Assembly: GCA_001602435.1 (NCBI GenBank)
Contig: CP012156.1
Span: 1-64,000 of the forward strand
Direction of reading: 5' to 3'
DNA from: Hyphomonadaceae bacterium UKL13-1
GTDB taxonomy: Bacteria > Pseudomonadota > Alphaproteobacteria > Caulobacterales > Aquidulcibacteraceae
DNA length: 64,000 nucleotides
The position numbers and the translations under genes are program-made. Every line of letters begins with the position of its first letter. The stretch's first letter is position 1. Below, in pieces: positions 8,457 to 18,058 of the stretch. The notes under the pieces were generated by a model, which had not been told where the DNA came from, did no database searches, and saw only the letters and a program-made list of their open reading frames with translations.

Positions 8457-8771
8457 TTAGAAGCGGCCAAAGCCGGTCTGCGATCCGACTTTACGCATAT
8501 CGGCTTCGATGATCTCCCAAATGAATAGAAGCTTACGTCCGCCGAAGGGCCGAAAGTAATGAACGCCCTCAATCAGTACACTGTCTTTGAGCTCATTGCG
8601 GACCGCGATGACCGAGTATTTCAAACGCGCAGCAAGCTCATGTGTCGTCAGATATGTGTATTGGGGCTCGCCGTTGTTTTGCCCTGCGCTGGCTGGTCGG
8701 CTCTGTGATTGGTTAAAGGCAACAACTGGACGCTTTGCAGTGATAGTCGACTGTGATGTTTGGGATTGCAT
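8457..8771 (-). CDS. Excisionase-like small DNA-binding protein
   Basis: A 104-residue protein directly upstream of the integrase on the same strand. After a low-complexity, Gln/Ser-rich N-terminus, residues about 38-95 (YTYLTTHELAARLKYS, RNELKDSVLIEGVHYFRPFGGRKLLFIWEII) look like the MerR/Xis-type winged helix of recombination directionality factors, with a predicted wing around GGRKLLF. Position and size fit an excisionase or a regulator of the integrase. No clear family name can be given. Confidence 0.6.
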   Translation of the reverse strand: MQSQTSQSTITAKRPVVAFNQSQSRPASAGQNNGEPQYTYLTTHELAARLKYSVIAVRNELKDSVLIEGVHYFRPFGGRKLLFIWEIIEADMRKVGSQTGFGRF

Positions 8772-9146
8772 GACCCATTTCCTTTGGCTTCAGGAGCTCT
8801 TTCAGAATTAAAAAAGCTCGCAAAAACCCAAAGGGCCTAGAACTCGAAAACCTCACCGACTGGGCGGCGTGTGGAGGTGCCAGCCCCGAAACTCAAAACG
8901 TGAGAAAAATTCCGCATTGTCAAAATTGGGAGGACTTATATCGCGATCAAATTCAGCCGAGTTGAATCAGCGCCTTTGACTGGCATCTACAGGAAAATTG
9001 GTGCCAACACCAACCGTTCAGAGGCGGAGCCAATTGGATACTCTTTGGTTGCGCTTACATATTATCTTTGCGGCTCTTTTGTGCTTTAAGGATCTGTGGC
9101 TACCGGTCGAGGCGCAGCAATTGGATAAATTGAAATAGAGGTTTTT
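8772..9146. promoter_or_regulatory. Intergenic control region before helicase-nuclease gene
   Basis: No gene is seen in these 375 bp. The stretch separates divergent genes, so it should hold promoters for both. It contains two copies of the 10-mer CAATTGGATA (9031-9040 and 9118-9127). The helicase gene has an AGAGG ribosome-binding sequence just before its ATG. Confidence 0.45.
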
Positions 9147-12100
9147 ATGGACGCAGAACGCAAGAGACTGCTCGCTATCATTGATTACGTAGAAGCCACT
9201 GAAAGGGACAAGCTTAAAGCAGTTTTCGACTATACCCAGCATAAGGGCTACCGTTTCGACGAGATAGATGTTCGAGATCTGCCTTCGGTTACTTGGAACC
9301 GGGTAATCGAAGATGATATCGTTTGGCTTGAAGTTGGCCGTCTTGCTAAGCGACAATCTCCCGTACCTAAAGAGCCACTGCTTCGCCTTTGGTTGCAAAT
9401 CTCCGATGACCCTGCTCTTCCCCCAGCTTTGAAAGAAACCATAACTGGGAAAGCACTAGCCGATGAGGGGTTCGGTCCAAGCGACGAAGTTCCAGAGTTT
9501 GTCAGTTTGGTTGACCAAGAATTTGAAGAGCAAGTTCGTAATCTGCACACCGACTACTTGAACTCGGAATGGCAACCGTGGTCAGTTGAGGAAGCGCGGC
9601 GTCGGAAGTCAATTTCATTGTACAATTCTCTCTTCGCGGTGCGTCAATTACTTGATGGCACGGCAGAAACGCCCGTCGAGTTCGTTTGCGGAATTGGTGT
9701 TTCTACGATTGTCAGAGATGGGACGCGTTTACGCTATCCGCTCTTAACTGTACCATTAGAAGTCTCACTTAATGAAAAATCCCATGCTATAGAAATTAGG
9801 CCTAGGATCGAAGTAAGTGCCGGCATTGAAGCGGATTTGCTCGATAGGCTTGAGCTGAACTCTGTGGATGAATGGCGTAAATTTACGAGTTCATTCTTGA
9901 ATAGTTTGGACGACGATCCGCTTTCTCCGTTTGCAGAAGAAACATTCCAACCCATTCTTCGTCAGGCTGTCGCAGTCCTTGATTCAAACGCGGTTTATAT
10001 TCCAGATGAGAAGCCCGAAAACGGGCGCGTGATCCCGTCCTTCCAGGATTTCTTGCAAGTAAGTGATGCTTTTGTATTCTATCAGCGCGAACGCCGGGCA
10101 ACTCAACTCATGGAGGACTTGGACAGGTTTCGGACCATTGTTGAAGGGGATGATGCACTGGAAATCCCAGAGGCGGTTAGGGCATTGTTGAACGATCCAG
10201 CCAATGAACCTGCTTCCGAAGACTTTCCCACATTCCGTGGTGTTTCTACGATCCCCGGCATAACTTCCTCAGATGGCACAGGTGAAGATCTCTTTTTCCC
10301 AAAGCCGTTCAATCAAGAGCAAGTCCAAGTTGTTCAACGACTAGCTGTTAGGCCAGCTGTGGTAGTTCAGGGCCCGCCAGGGACAGGCAAAACTCATACC
10401 ATTTCAAACATAATTAGCCACTATTTAGCGACAGGGAAAAGGGTTCTCATAACGTCTCAGAAGAGCCCGGCCTTAAAAGTGTTGAGGCAACAGTTGCCAG
10501 AGGCAATAAGGCCTCTGGTTATAAGTCTACTCGACAGTGATAGAGATGGACTCAAACAATTTCAGCAATCGGTCGACACCATTGCCGAAAGACTACAGAA
10601 CACAAACCGTAATCAAGTATCGGAAGAGATTAAGGCGTTAGATCATGAGATCGATGCAATCCACAGAAAGCTCGCGACTCTTGATCGTGAGGTCGATGAA
10701 ATTGGACGCAGATCTATTGCTTCAATATCGATAAGCGGCGAAACAGTTTATCCACTTGATGCCGCGAAGGAACTTGTCTCCTCGCAATTAGACGTTGCAT
10801 TGATTTCCGATGAATTGACTGAAGCCGAGTGCTTTGAGCCGCAGTTTGCTGATGAAGATATTGCAGCTCTTCGGAAGGCACGGAAGAGTTTGGGGCAAGA
10901 CTTAAGCTACTTGGGCTTGACCATCCCTTCGCAAGATCATTTCCCTAATCTCGAATTATTAATTTCGATCCATAGAGATCTCTCTCGCGTCGAGACGATC
11001 CAGCAACAAATTGAGAATGGTGTCCTAGTTGAATTCGCGGATCAATCTGAGAAATCGTTCAAGCTTGCAGAAGATCTCGTGCGAGACCTCAAAGAAGTGC
11101 AGCAGTCTCGAGCGCGACTTTGTTCAGAGGGATTTGGCTGGACCGAGAGCCTGATAGCGAAAACTCGATCTGGGAAGGCGATGCCAGCCTTAGACGCTTT
11201 GACTGCGATGGAATCCGACATTTCGATTTTGGCTGTCGAAGATCAATATTTTCTGACACGCCCAATCGAATTGCCGGATAATTGGCAGTCGGATGAAAAA
11301 TTAATCGCGGCGGTGCGTAAGTACGCGTCGGGCGAGTCGCCTTTGGGCTTTTGGACTGGCTTGCTCGGTGGCGCTCTGAAAAACCAACTAGCGTCAATAA
11401 AGCTGATTGGACAAGCCCCCGACTCCGCATCCGAATGGCAGGTTATTGAACGATATATAGACTATCTTGGTAAGTCACGGAAACTAAAGCTAAGTTGGAA
11501 CCACGCTGCAAACCACGCCGAACTCGATATGGTTCCTAACGAAGAGACTTCTGTTGGAACGAGGCTTGCGGCTCAGCTGAATCACCTATCAGCGCTAAAG
11601 GATTTGGTATCACTTGAGCGATCAATGGATGATCGCATCCAACAACTCTTGCCGCGCTGGCGAGGTGTACCGATCAAGGATGACGGGCCCGTTGGTGATT
11701 TGATTGACACAATTGAATTGAACCAAACTCGTGAACGCCTTAGCCGCGCCCGACGGTCCCGAGATTTGTTGGTGAATTATCTGCAGGGCTGTCAAGGTGA
11801 GATTTCCCATGAACTGATGAGATGCGTTATCAATGATTTAGGTAATCCTAGTGTCGCGGACTCCCAATTCAGCCAAACTTGGACCGATTTGCTTCAGAGA
11901 TTAAACTCCCTGTTGCCGAAAATGGGCCTTCTGAATTCTGTATCAGAGGTCACAAAGAAAATTGAAGCAAGCGGTGCACCGAATTGGGCGCGACAATTGA
12001 GATCCGATCCAGTCATAGGGCAAGAAGATCCGCTCACACCCGGTAATTGGAGACAGGTTTGGAGATATCGCCGCCTAGCCAATTGGCTTAGTCGCGTGGA

Positions 12101-14570
12101 TCAACATGGTCGACTTCGGGAACTTGGTCTTGCTCGAGGGCAGCAAGAACAGCGCCTACGTAAGGCATATGAACGCTCGATAGAATTGCGAACTTGGCTG
12201 GAAATGCGACGCAAGGCGACAGATAGTGTCCAGTCCGCTCTTGCAGCTTATGCTGACGCCGTTCGTCGCATTGGCAAAGGTACCGGTAAGCGAGCAGGAC
12301 GTTATCGGAGAGAGGCTAGACTAGCTTCGGACAGAGCTAAGGCCGCACTGCCATGCTGGATTATGCCGCATTATCGAGTCTCCGAGTCACTGCCCGCAGA
12401 GCTTGGTGGCTTTGATCTGGTGATCGTTGACGAGGCTTCTCAGTCCACACTTTCTGCTCTTCCTGCATTTCTAAGGGCAAAGCAAATTCTGATTGTTGGC
12501 GACGACAAGCAAGTAAGTCCTGACTTCGTCGGGCGTGATCAAGAGCGTGCCGCCCTTCTAGCCAAGCGATATCTGACAGATCAAGTGGAGGCGTATAAGT
12601 CCGCTCTAACCGAGGAAAAATCGCTCTATGACTTGGGTAAAATAGCATTTGCCGGCGGTTCGCTAATGCTCACTGAGCATTTCAGATCTGTCGCGCCGAT
12701 TATTGAGTTCTCTAAAGCACAATTTTACGGGCACCAGCTCTCACCGTTACGATTGCCAACTGCGTCTGAACGTTTGGATCCCCCACTAATCGATATCCTC
12801 GTTGAGGATGGGTACAGAAATGGCAAGACCAACCCGCCAGAAGCAGACTGTATTGTATATGAGATAGCAAAAATTGTCGCGGATCCCTCCATGGCTGGTC
12901 GGTCGATTGGTGTGACAACACTCTTAGGCCAAGAGCAAGCGGCCTTGATCTATTCCAAGATTGAGAATTCCATCGGGACTGAATCGATGGAAAGACATCA
13001 AATTCGTGTTGGAGATCCAACGGCGTTTCAGGGTGATGAACGCGATATCATGTTTGTATCGCTTGTCGCCGACAAGCAAGATACACCCCTTGTTGGCAAA
13101 GCATATGAGCAACGTTTCAATGTAGCGACATCTCGTGCCCGAGACCGAATGGTTCTGGTCAGGTCGGTGGAGTTAGATGACGTTCGCCCGAGCGACCAGC
13201 TACGACGCGCTCTGCTGGAGCACTTTCGTGTTCCGTTCCCGAGCGAGGGCGTACTCGTCAAAACGCGGCGTGACCGATGTGAGTCAGAGTTTGAACGAGA
13301 AGTATTTGATATTTTAGCAGAGCGAGGTTTCCTCGTGGACACACAGGTTCGCGTCGGGAACTTCAGAATTGATCTGGTCGTAGAAGGCGAAAACGACAAG
13401 CGCTTGGCCGTCGAACTCGATGGAGATCGGTATCATGGTCCGGAGCAGTGGTCTTCGGATATGATGCGTCAGCGGATTCTTGAGCGCGCAGGCTGGGAGG
13501 TTTGGCGATGCTTCGCGTCCCGGTTTTACCGAGAGCGAGATGAGGTGGTCAACGAGCTAGTCGAACTCTTGCGTAATCGGGGAATAAGCCCAATTGCACA
13601 AAGTCAGGATTGGGTAAGTGTGTATACCGAGCAACGCCGGTGGACCTCCAAGGATTACTCCCCCGCGGCTGAACCAATGATCCCGGCGACAGCATCACTT
13701 GTCGATGAACTCCCGAAGTCGGGATCGAACCTAAGCGCACCTCAGTATGCGAATAGAATCAAAGAGCCCGTCGCGCGCCCTGTTTTCGAGGTCAGAGAGC
13801 CGTCAACTGACTTCATTCACCAGCCGAGATCTACCAATGTCAACGCTACGCCGCCGGCCAATCTGGATTTAGACCGATCAGCATCCGACCGACGACCACA
13901 GCCAGAAAGACAACAGAACGCCGGTCAGCGCGCATCCATAGCAACAAGCAAGGAATCGCCTAAACCGACCCGAAATGAAATTAGCCAGGCTGAGCCGGTG
14001 TCTGAAGACCTGATTCAACTATCGATCCTGCGACTGATGAGCGATGGGAGAGAATGGTCGCTCGGAGACCTAAAGCGAAAGCTGTCGGTTACTTTTAATG
14101 ACTCCGTCCGCAACATGAATACTTCTGTCGCAATTCAGCAATCTTGGGACGCGCTAATATACCGAATACTGTCGGGGCTTCAGTCGAACTCTCTCGTGAA
14201 ACGCGGATTTGTCGAGATTAACTCCGCCAGACAGCATGTCATTACAAGCCGAGGCGTGGAGTTTTTAAAGAAGTCGACGACCAACTCAGCCAACAAATCG
14301 AGCGGCACATCGAGGTTTTCAGTTGATGATGCAAGACGAGCCCTTATCGAACTAAGGGAACAGACAATTAAACCAATGTTTCCGGATGCCGATCCCGCAC
14401 GAGGGTTGTTGCGTAAATCTATGCTTGATGAATTGCTGCGAAAGAGACCGACTTCAAAGGAAGAGTTTCAAAGACTGATTAGCAGCGAAATGCGAGCGGA
14501 GACAGATATCCAGCAATTCCAGAAACACATCATGAGTGTTTTTGAAGTCATTGAAAAGATTGAGGAGTGA
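9147..14570 (+). CDS. Giant SF1 helicase-nuclease fusion (defence type)
   Basis: An 1807-residue protein. Residues 409-416 are a Walker A GPPGTGKT, followed by a long helical insert. Walker B/motif II is VIVDEASQS (Asp1095-Glu1096), motif III GDDKQVSP (from 1118), motif V AFQGDERD (near 1295) and motif VI ATSRARDR (near 1328), so it is an AAA_11/AAA_12-type SF1 (Upf1-like) helicase. Residues about 1380-1480 resemble a Vsr/MTES_1575-type nuclease: Asp1409 in RIDLVVEG, Glu1423-x-Asp1425 in VELDGDRYH, ending EVWRCFASRFYR. A disordered linker follows, then a winged-helix-like region near 1625-1710 similar in style to the Mrr N-terminal domain. Such fusions are common in defence islands and may act alone. 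The first 400 residues are not recognised. Confidence 0.85.
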   Translation: MDAERKRLLAIIDYVEATERDKLKAVFDYTQHKGYRFDEIDVRDLPSVTWNRVIEDDIVWLEVGRLAKRQSPVPKEPLLRLWLQISDDPALPPALKETITGKALADEGFGPSDEVPEFVSLVDQEFEEQVRNLHTDYLNSEWQPWSVEEARRRKSISLYNSLFAVRQLLDGTAETPVEFVCGIGVSTIVRDGTRLRYPLLTVPLEVSLNEKSHAIEIRPRIEVSAGIEADLLDRLELNSVDEWRKFTSSFLNSLDDDPLSPFAEETFQPILRQAVAVLDSNAVYIPDEKPENGRVIPSFQDFLQVSDAFVFYQRERRATQLMEDLDRFRTIVEGDDALEIPEAVRALLNDPANEPASEDFPTFRGVSTIPGITSSDGTGEDLFFPKPFNQEQVQVVQRLAVRPAVVVQGPPGTGKTHTISNIISHYLATGKRVLITSQKSPALKVLRQQLPEAIRPLVISLLDSDRDGLKQFQQSVDTIAERLQNTNRNQVSEEIKALDHEIDAIHRKLATLDREVDEIGRRSIASISISGETVYPLDAAKELVSSQLDVALISDELTEAECFEPQFADEDIAALRKARKSLGQDLSYLGLTIPSQDHFPNLELLISIHRDLSRVETIQQQIENGVLVEFADQSEKSFKLAEDLVRDLKEVQQSRARLCSEGFGWTESLIAKTRSGKAMPALDALTAMESDISILAVEDQYFLTRPIELPDNWQSDEKLIAAVRKYASGESPLGFWTGLLGGALKNQLASIKLIGQAPDSASEWQVIERYIDYLGKSRKLKLSWNHAANHAELDMVPNEETSVGTRLAAQLNHLSALKDLVSLERSMDDRIQQLLPRWRGVPIKDDGPVGDLIDTIELNQTRERLSRARRSRDLLVNYLQGCQGEISHELMRCVINDLGNPSVADSQFSQTWTDLLQRLNSLLPKMGLLNSVSEVTKKIEASGAPNWARQLRSDPVIGQEDPLTPGNWRQVWRYRRLANWLSRVDQHGRLRELGLARGQQEQRLRKAYERSIELRTWLEMRRKATDSVQSALAAYADAVRRIGKGTGKRAGRYRREARLASDRAKAALPCWIMPHYRVSESLPAELGGFDLVIVDEASQSTLSALPAFLRAKQILIVGDDKQVSPDFVGRDQERAALLAKRYLTDQVEAYKSALTEEKSLYDLGKIAFAGGSLMLTEHFRSVAPIIEFSKAQFYGHQLSPLRLPTASERLDPPLIDILVEDGYRNGKTNPPEADCIVYEIAKIVADPSMAGRSIGVTTLLGQEQAALIYSKIENSIGTESMERHQIRVGDPTAFQGDERDIMFVSLVADKQDTPLVGKAYEQRFNVATSRARDRMVLVRSVELDDVRPSDQLRRALLEHFRVPFPSEGVLVKTRRDRCESEFEREVFDILAERGFLVDTQVRVGNFRIDLVVEGENDKRLAVELDGDRYHGPEQWSSDMMRQRILERAGWEVWRCFASRFYRERDEVVNELVELLRNRGISPIAQSQDWVSVYTEQRRWTSKDYSPAAEPMIPATASLVDELPKSGSNLSAPQYANRIKEPVARPVFEVREPSTDFIHQPRSTNVNATPPANLDLDRSASDRRPQPERQQNAGQRASIATSKESPKPTRNEISQAEPVSEDLIQLSILRLMSDGREWSLGDLKRKLSVTFNDSVRNMNTSVAIQQSWDALIYRILSGLQSNSLVKRGFVEINSARQHVITSRGVEFLKKSTTNSANKSSGTSRFSVDDARRALIELREQTIKPMFPDADPARGLLRKSMLDELLRKRPTSKEEFQRLISSEMRAETDIQQFQKHIMSVFEVIEKIEE

Positions 14571-14915
14571 GAAATGAGTTGGCCCATGATGGGATGAGCC
14601 TTGTGCCACAGGTGCCTAGGGCATGAAAATCGTTAGCGAGTTGCATCAGCGATTGACCACCATTTGCGGTCGGAGCTGGCCAGCTTATGCATGGAGACCA
14701 TGTTCGGCATAATCGAGTGCTATCGCTCGTTTGGCCTTGAGTGGGCAATGACACAGCTTGGGTTGCGCTTGCTTTTGATTTTCGGGCACGAGGCCCACAA
14801 GCGCGTAGACCATCAAGTATCGCAGCGGTTGTGGGCCGTCTTCGAACAACGACTTCAAGCATTCAATCGGCAGTCGTTGATCTCGATGGCCACCTATAAT
14901 CTGGCGGGGTGCAAG
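14571..14915. other. Gap between convergent genes
   Basis: These 345 bp lie between the ends of the helicase-nuclease gene and the RelA/SpoT-domain gene. An open frame of 95 codons (14664-14951, plus strand) crosses into the RelA/SpoT gene. It has no recognised features or good ribosome-binding site and is probably chance. No clear terminator hairpin was seen. Confidence 0.4.
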
Positions 14916-17900
14916 TTACTTCTCATAAGCGATTTTTCCCAGTGCGATTGAGCGGTCGGCTCGGCGGCGTTCCATGGCAAGCTGGTTTTCAGCTGACCTG
15001 ACGAAGCTTGCGGCATAATTGCGGACCGCTTCACTCTCGTCTGTCTCCCACTCTGCTACTAGGGCTTTACGTGACTGTTGTGCTTCCACACTGCCATATT
15101 CCCCCAAGAGTAAGCCGCTCCTATCGATTACACTCTCAACGGTCCCCAACAGTTCGTCTTCTGCGGGAAGCAAACCGACAATCGTACGGAGCAGAGGGTG
15201 AAGGAACTGCTGCCCTTCAAATGCTAGAAGCACTGACAAGACAAACTTAATGCCTTCCCGGCCCTCTGCGATCTGGTCACGCAATAGTTGTTCAATCGGC
15301 TCCTCGAGATTTGGGAACAATTCTGCGATCAGCCGCGCGCCGCCAAACCCAAAAGATCTTGGGTTGGTCTCAAACCAGCATCTTGCAGCTGTGACGATTT
15401 CAAGCGGTGCGGCAGCTAGAGGCGCGCGGAGATAGTACAGCTGATAAGGCAAATCCTCGTATTTGGCGTCTCTTGTATCATGCTCCTCTAAGAAGCGCCG
15501 GCCAATGAGATCTATCACGGCGTCTAAGTGTTCTCCCGCAACTACAGCCAGCAACGCTTCGCCAGACGTGTCCAGACGAGGCATCTTGATCAATAACTCG
15601 AGCAATGGTTCGACCTGCTCAATCGACAGGCCCTTGAGGAGCCCCAACTGATCCCAGTATCCTATCTGGCCAACCCAGCCGAAATATCCGCGAGACGACA
15701 GCCACTGAGCAGCCGGCAAGAATATCTCTTCGAACATTCTGATCGAATTTTTGTCAGACTGTCGCGCCGCGGCAAGTGTAACGTTGTGGATGATCAGCTC
15801 GTCCCCTGCTGCTATGCCCTTTGCTTTGATGGCTTCTAAGAATTCGAATCTGAACTTGCTTGTGAACTGGAGATACCATGCTATCGATGAGAGATGCTTG
15901 CCTTCAGTAATCCAACTTTCGATCAATGGATCGACGACAGCAATTTGACCAGCATCCACCATGCCAAGCAACATGTCCGGAACCCAGAATGCGAGCCGAT
16001 CGCTAAGCACCTGCATCCATTGAAGTAATATTCCCGGTTGCGCTTCGGCGAGCCTTTTTAAGAACTCCTGCAAACCGAGAAAGGTTGCTCTATCTTCATT
16101 TCGGGTCTCGACGAACCTTTCTATCCGAGCAAGCCATTCCTCCGCGTTCGCAATATTGATGCTCCCCACTAGGGCGGCGATAGCTAGAGTGCGTTCTTCT
16201 CTGACCGCTTGATCTGCAAATTGGCCATTCGCCCACATCAAAGGTGTGACACTATCGTAGCCAACAAGTAGGCGATAGCAGCCTAGGTCAGGATCATTTT
16301 CGAGCGCAGCGCGACAAGCTAGAATCCGATCAATCAACTCAGTCTGTCGAGCGACCAGTTCCGGCTTGGCGGCCATTAATGGTGGCAAAGCGTGGTACTT
16401 ACAAAATTTCCGATGTAATTTCACTTCGACCTGACGCTTCGATTCGAGGTCAAGCCTGGGCACTGCGGCGGTGAAGTACCCTATGACATCTGCCAAATCT
16501 TCCAAAATCACTTGGACGAGAAGATCGCCATAGTTTCCGATATTGGGGGTATCGCCTGCTACAAACATAGCTCGTCGAATCTTCGAGCGCTCGCTATCTT
16601 CAGTCAATAGAGAGTGCAAACGCTTGAAAATCTGCAGAGCGTCACGACGCGTTGCCCTTAATTCCTCGGTTACCATGACTGATCCGCTATGGAACGTCAT
16701 GGAGTCGGCCTCCCAACTTGTGCCAGTTACCGAGCTCGACAGCACTTCGCGCAAGATGATTGTAGCAATAGGTGCCGCAGTAACCAGCATCATGTCGTCA
16801 AGCTCTGCGATACAATTGACTAGCACTCGTTGAATCGCTGGTCCAACCTTTTGCCAAACGGACCGGTCATGTTGTGCTAGGCGCTTAGCCAAATTGTCGA
16901 TAGGCTTGCGCTCCTCCTCAGTTGTCATGGCCTGTCGCATCGCGATCAGCGCATCGCACATACGCTCAGGGCAGGCGTACAAAAGATAGCCACTCTCGAG
17001 AATGCTGCAAATCCGGGTGACTACCACTTCTGTCTTGGTTCCAGGACATTCGCTGAAATAGCTCTTCTGAGGTACATCGGGCATCGCAGGAGCCCGGATT
17101 ACGGCATCAGACAACGTATCGATTATCTCTGGTGCGGCCGCGACGTAGTCGTCATAATTGGGCAACACATAATTCGAGAATTTCTCTACGGCCTCATCAA
17201 GACAATTGCGATCAGCGCAAGTACGGATCAGCCCAAGGGCGTCTCCGTCGAACATTGCTTTGCCATCGCGCAACATCCTATAGTCGCTTGCAATTTTATC
17301 GAACTCGTAACCCGCCGGCTGGAGGTATTCTTGCATAACCTTCCGAAGCCGCTTGCGCATTGCCTCGACCTTAGCGGCGCCGAACCCTTTGTCCACCATA
17401 GGTTTGTAGATTGTATCGTGCGCCATTTCGGCCCATGCATGGTCAAGAATAGTCTGGACTTGGATCTCGCAACGCAACCCAGCGAACCGACGATACTCCG
17501 GAAGCACCTCTCGCGGCTCGCTTAGTGTCACCACCCAGTTTTCTGAGATGAAGAACTCAGCACCGTCTTCTTTGCTATCTGGGTAATGAATTTTCGAACG
17601 CCCATAATCGACCTTAAAATTCTCGTGAAGAATACGACTCTGCCCAAATCGATATACATCACCATTGGTGTAAAAGATGAGGCGGCATCCGGCGATATCT
17701 TTGGCGAAATCACCGATTTCTGCTTCCGCCTTTGGACCGACTTTGGCGAGTTTCATTCGCAGCTTATCAACCCCCTTGGCGCGGTATTGAATGTTCTGAA
17801 GCCTCAGATCTCTTTGTTCGGCGATCGCAGCTCGAAGGATTGCTGCTACAGCCTCGGCAAAGTCGGCATAAAGGGTGCGGCCCCCATTCTCATATTCGTC

Positions 17901-17942
17901 GATATTCACGCGGCGCTTCTTTCTCTTTGACTCGAAGTGCAC
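14916..17942 (-). CDS. RelA/SpoT-domain protein with long helical C-terminus
   Basis: A 1008-residue protein. The first 180 residues fit a RelA/SpoT nucleotide-pyrophosphotransferase domain: Arg54-x-Lys56 in QYRAKGVDKL, Asp82 in KDIAGCRLIF, and EIQVQTILDHAW with the presumed catalytic Glu159, then AEMAHD. The acceptor-binding loop, normally G-Y-x-S-x-H, is not recognisable; the equivalent stretch (near 118-138) reads DGAEFFISENWVV. The remaining 800 residues are rich in Leu, Ala and Glu and look like helical repeats. There is no HD hydrolase, TGS or ACT domain, so it is not a housekeeping Rel. It may be a toxin-like or immune effector making alarmones or pyrophosphorylating another target. 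The start is GTG with a weak ribosome-binding site. It lies downstream of, and points the same way as, the RM operon. Confidence 0.7.
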   Translation of the reverse strand: MHFESKRKKRRVNIDEYENGGRTLYADFAEAVAAILRAAIAEQRDLRLQNIQYRAKGVDKLRMKLAKVGPKAEAEIGDFAKDIAGCRLIFYTNGDVYRFGQSRILHENFKVDYGRSKIHYPDSKEDGAEFFISENWVVTLSEPREVLPEYRRFAGLRCEIQVQTILDHAWAEMAHDTIYKPMVDKGFGAAKVEAMRKRLRKVMQEYLQPAGYEFDKIASDYRMLRDGKAMFDGDALGLIRTCADRNCLDEAVEKFSNYVLPNYDDYVAAAPEIIDTLSDAVIRAPAMPDVPQKSYFSECPGTKTEVVVTRICSILESGYLLYACPERMCDALIAMRQAMTTEEERKPIDNLAKRLAQHDRSVWQKVGPAIQRVLVNCIAELDDMMLVTAAPIATIILREVLSSSVTGTSWEADSMTFHSGSVMVTEELRATRRDALQIFKRLHSLLTEDSERSKIRRAMFVAGDTPNIGNYGDLLVQVILEDLADVIGYFTAAVPRLDLESKRQVEVKLHRKFCKYHALPPLMAAKPELVARQTELIDRILACRAALENDPDLGCYRLLVGYDSVTPLMWANGQFADQAVREERTLAIAALVGSINIANAEEWLARIERFVETRNEDRATFLGLQEFLKRLAEAQPGILLQWMQVLSDRLAFWVPDMLLGMVDAGQIAVVDPLIESWITEGKHLSSIAWYLQFTSKFRFEFLEAIKAKGIAAGDELIIHNVTLAAARQSDKNSIRMFEEIFLPAAQWLSSRGYFGWVGQIGYWDQLGLLKGLSIEQVEPLLELLIKMPRLDTSGEALLAVVAGEHLDAVIDLIGRRFLEEHDTRDAKYEDLPYQLYYLRAPLAAAPLEIVTAARCWFETNPRSFGFGGARLIAELFPNLEEPIEQLLRDQIAEGREGIKFVLSVLLAFEGQQFLHPLLRTIVGLLPAEDELLGTVESVIDRSGLLLGEYGSVEAQQSRKALVAEWETDESEAVRNYAASFVRSAENQLAMERRRADRSIALGKIAYEK

Positions 17943-18058
17943 TCATTCTTTCGTGTTGCGGCAGGGAATGTTTTGGGCTTTTCAGAACCATCACAAGATC
18001 TTGGCTTGTTCCTGTGGAACCAGGTTTTACCTTCCAAATTGTACATAAGACCGAGAGA

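Larger units (their letters stand above)
7237..8771 (-). mobile_element. Integrase/excisionase module
   Basis: An integrase and an excisionase-like gene in one transcription unit, lying between the larger recombinase module and the defence island. It suggests the accessory region was built by more than one insertion. No flanking direct repeat longer than about 10 bp was found by eye. Confidence 0.5.

Noticed and set aside
14548..14862. 104-codon minus-strand frame after the helicase-nuclease gene
   Set aside because: No motif; it overlaps the end of the helicase-nuclease gene and has unlikely composition.
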